Made by a program: the position numbers and the translations under genes
The notes under the pieces: generated by a model
What the model saw: only the letters and a program-made list of their open reading frames with translations
The model's database searches: none
What the model was told of the DNA's origin: nothing
DNA from: an uncultured Selenomonadaceae bacterium
GTDB taxonomy: Bacteria > Bacillota > Negativicutes > Selenomonadales > Selenomonadaceae
Assembly: GCA_905236595.1 (NCBI GenBank)
Contig: CAJORE010000120.1
Coordinates: 1-6,269 of the forward strand
Direction: 5' to 3'
DNA: 6,269 nt
Shown here: positions 5,980 through 6,269 of the stretch, in pieces
Numbering within the stretch: the stretch's first letter is position 1
How the letters are laid out: each line of letters begins with the position of its first letter

Positions 5980-6269
5980 TCAACGTTTCGAGAACTGCGA
6001 AGCCTTGCGCGCTTTTTTCAAACCGTACTTGCGACGCTCTTTTTCCCGCGGATCGCGAGTGACAAAACCGGCTTTTTTCAAGGCCGGACGAAGTTCGTTG
6101 TCCATCTCGATCAATGCCCGCGTAACGCCGTGGCGAATGGCGCCCGCTTGCCCGCTACTACCGCCGCCTTTGACGCTGGCGATAACGTCGTATTTGTCAA
6201 CGGTTTCCGTAAGCTCCAACGGCTGACGAACGATAAGTTCCAAAGTTTTCAAGCCGAAGTACTCTTCCA
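5980..6269 (-). CDS. rpsI: 30S ribosomal protein S9 (5' end missing)
   Basis: The visible 95 residues are the C-terminal three quarters of bacterial S9 (family length about 130). They begin at EEYFG, which continues off the right edge, so the in-frame TTG at 6252 is not the start. Diagnostic features are the PLELTET segment, the glycine-rich [14 protein letters not shown] motif, [19 protein letters not shown], and the basic tail [12 protein letters not shown], whose C-terminal Lys-Arg reaches the P-site tRNA in known ribosomes. S9 is part of the small-subunit head. In most bacteria rplM (L13) lies directly upstream; that would be outside the window. The stop TGA (5982-5980) is followed by a strong terminator. 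The tail resembles Firmicutes S9, the main taxonomic clue here. Identity is secure. Confidence 0.98.
   Translation of the reverse strand, partial: EEYFGLKTLELIVRQPLELTETVDKYDVIASVKGGGSSGQAGAIRHGVTRALIEMDNELRPALKKAGFVTRDPREKERRKYGLKKARKASQFSKR

Noticed and set aside
6067..6090. Terminator-like CCGGC plus T-run pattern inside rpsI
   Set aside because: It encodes conserved S9 residues (LKKAGF) and has no proper hairpin before the T run.
1..6269. CRISPR arrays, tRNA or rRNA genes, insertion sequences
   Set aside because: No regularly spaced repeats, cloverleaf-like structures, transposase frames or terminal inverted repeats were found.

Overview
The window shows three minus-strand genes, all read from right to left, and no convincing plus-strand gene. 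The right edge holds the 3' part of rpsI (ribosomal protein S9), closed by a clear intrinsic terminator. A compact control region of about 140 bases follows. After it comes a two-partner secretion (type Vb) operon: a complete TpsB outer-membrane transporter (560 residues with the start chosen here), then 15 bases later a very large TpsA exoprotein gene that runs off the left edge with 1380 codons visible and no stop.

The S9 C-terminus looks like the Firmicutes type, yet the operon needs an outer membrane. Together these point to a diderm Firmicute, most likely a Negativicute (Selenomonas/Phascolarctobacterium/Veillonella-like). This is an inference from the protein sequences; Fusobacteria or Synergistetes are less likely alternatives.

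Layout in transcription order: rpsI (6269-5980, 5' end missing); terminator hairpin (5960-5922); candidate promoter with a perfect TATAAT -10 (5904-5878); a 10-bp palindrome near the expected transcription start (5873-5864); AAGGAG ribosome site (5854-5849); tpsB from a GTG at 5840 to 4158; a second AAGGAG with the same 8-nt spacing; tpsA from ATG 4142 to beyond base 1. TpsB should sit in the outer membrane, bind the N-terminal TPS domain of TpsA through its POTRA domains, and export TpsA from the periplasm to the cell surface.

TpsA resembles the filamentous adhesins related to Fusobacterium LktA leukotoxin. It has an unusually long signal peptide, a TPS domain with a variant SPDG motif, beta-rich repeats broken by Trp-containing helical inserts, and two Lys-rich plus Ser/Asn/Ala-rich linkers. 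Its C-terminus, which would decide between adhesin, leukotoxin-like toxin and contact-dependent inhibition effector, is outside the window. The most unusual non-protein signal is a strong GC-rich hairpin occupying exactly codons 17-24 of tpsA.
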